DNA of 64,000 bases. It comes from Pseudorhizobium banfieldiae. Its GTDB lineage: Bacteria; Pseudomonadota; Alphaproteobacteria; Rhizobiales; Rhizobiaceae. Shown here in pieces: positions 63,464 to 64,000 of this stretch. The DNA lies in NCBI RefSeq assembly GCF_000967425.1, contig NZ_FO082820.1:2728001-2792000 (forward strand), read 5' to 3'. The first letter of the stretch is position 1, and every line of letters starts with the position of its first letter. The translations under genes were made by a program, and so were the position numbers. The notes beneath the pieces were generated by a model. The model was given only the letters and a program-made list of their open reading frames with translations. It was not told the DNA's origin and searched no databases.

Positions 63464-64000
63464 CTATTCGCGCCAGGCCGACGCCAGGATCCTGAGCCAG
63501 TTCTCCCGGCAAATCTTCTTCAAATCGTCGTCACCGTATCCCGCGCCCCGGAGGGCCGCAACCAGATTTTGAGTGCCTCCGGCATCCCCTATGGCCGCTG
63601 GAATCGTGGCCCCGTCGAAGTCAGATCCGAGGGTGACATGCTCGATTCCCATGCGCTCCACCAGGTAGTCCACATGACGGACTATGTCCGAAATCGGGGT
63701 ATCGGCACTGTCGCGTGCATCGGGCCGCAACATGGTAACGGCGTAGTTCAACCCCACGATACCCTTCGTCTCCCGGATGGCATCGAGCTGCCGGTCGGTC
63801 AGGTTGCGGGCGACGGGTGTCAGGGCATGCGCATTCGAATGGCTGGCGACCAGCGGCTGGTCAGTGGTCTTTGCGACGTCCCAGAAGCCCTGTTCGGTTA
63901 TGTGCGCAAGGTCAACGAGAATGCCCATCCGGTTACAGGCGCGCACCAGCTCGAAGCCCGCCTCGGTGAGCCCCGGCCCCGCGTCCGGCGACCTCGGGTA
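63464..64000 (-). CDS. Membrane dipeptidase (peptidase M19), 5' part cut by window edge
   Basis: The C-terminal 178 residues of a renal-dipeptidase-like zinc enzyme are visible. MGILVDLAHITEQGFWDV and PLVASHSNAHALTPVARNLT carry the metal-binding His residues, and VTLGSDFDGATIPAAIGDAG the late conserved Asp. The frame is open to 64000. It would hydrolyse dipeptides imported by the adjacent set-1 transporter; it is the upstream-most visible gene of that operon. Confidence 0.92.
   Translation of the reverse strand, partial: YPRSPDAGPGLTEAGFELVRACNRMGILVDLAHITEQGFWDVAKTTDQPLVASHSNAHALTPVARNLTDRQLDAIRETKGIVGLNYAVTMLRPDARDSADTPISDIVRHVDYLVERMGIEHVTLGSDFDGATIPAAIGDAGGTQNLVAALRGAGYGDDDLKKICRENWLRILASAWRE

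Overview
The window looks like chromosomal DNA of a Rhizobiales alphaproteobacterium, close to Sinorhizobium/Ensifer or Rhizobium. Evidence: GC-rich sequence, many sugar and peptide ABC importers, a sitABCD manganese importer, a polyol smo/mtlK operon, and a PhyR-NepR-EcfG general stress response (GSR) locus. No rRNA, tRNA, IS element, prophage or CRISPR array was seen. Both ends cut a gene: a Gfo/Idh/MocA oxidoreductase on the left and an M19 dipeptidase on the right. Comparisons with named genomes are from memory.

Layout. (1) 1-9793: a pentose module on the minus strand. A ribose-type ABC importer operon runs into a sugar-phosphate isomerase and an oxidoreductase. A second operon, lacI-xylB-xylA, converts xylose to xylulose-5-phosphate. 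Both promoters carry the same 20-bp element, so one LacI-type repressor probably controls both. (2) 9854-13464: an EmrAB-like drug efflux pair divergent from a TetR regulator, with two perfect palindromic operators between them. (3) 13560-19304: TerC membrane protein, SLC13 permease, gltX and lysS. (4) 19362-24299: a His-rich membrane-anchored protein divergent from sitABCD, with Fur/Mur-type boxes. (5) 24356-31820: transaldolase and a SorC regulator, then DNA repair genes (alkyltransferase, nth, recQ) and small conserved genes. (6) 31858-40963: the polyol operon smoC-smoEFGK-mtlK-HAD-FGGY kinase, without the smoS dehydrogenase expected from related genomes. (7) 41040-48180: a peptide importer split over two divergent arms, with an M20 hydrolase. 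(8) 48229-53688: the GSR locus: HWE-type kinase, phyR, nepR-ecfG, a receiver protein, a Crp/Fnr regulator and a DUF883 operon. (9) 53707-64000: a peptide-import block with two substrate-binding/permease sets, one ATPase pair, a LysR regulator and a dipeptidase.

The most interesting item is the gap between the peptide permease and the GSR kinase (48181-48411). A GGAAC-N16-CGTT promoter (EcfG type) is followed at the expected start point by three consecutive stem-loops. Two of them expose C-rich loops, as in the anti-Shine-Dalgarno sRNA GsrN of Caulobacter. It is very likely a stress-induced sRNA gene. Matching GGAAC-N18-TT promoters lie before phyR, nepR-ecfG, the kinase and the DUF883 operon, so the locus appears self-activating. 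Other notable points are a probable ATT start codon in the receiver gene, a 30-codon leader ORF coupled to the sugar ABC ATPase, and a 16-codon ORF in the DUF883 leader.
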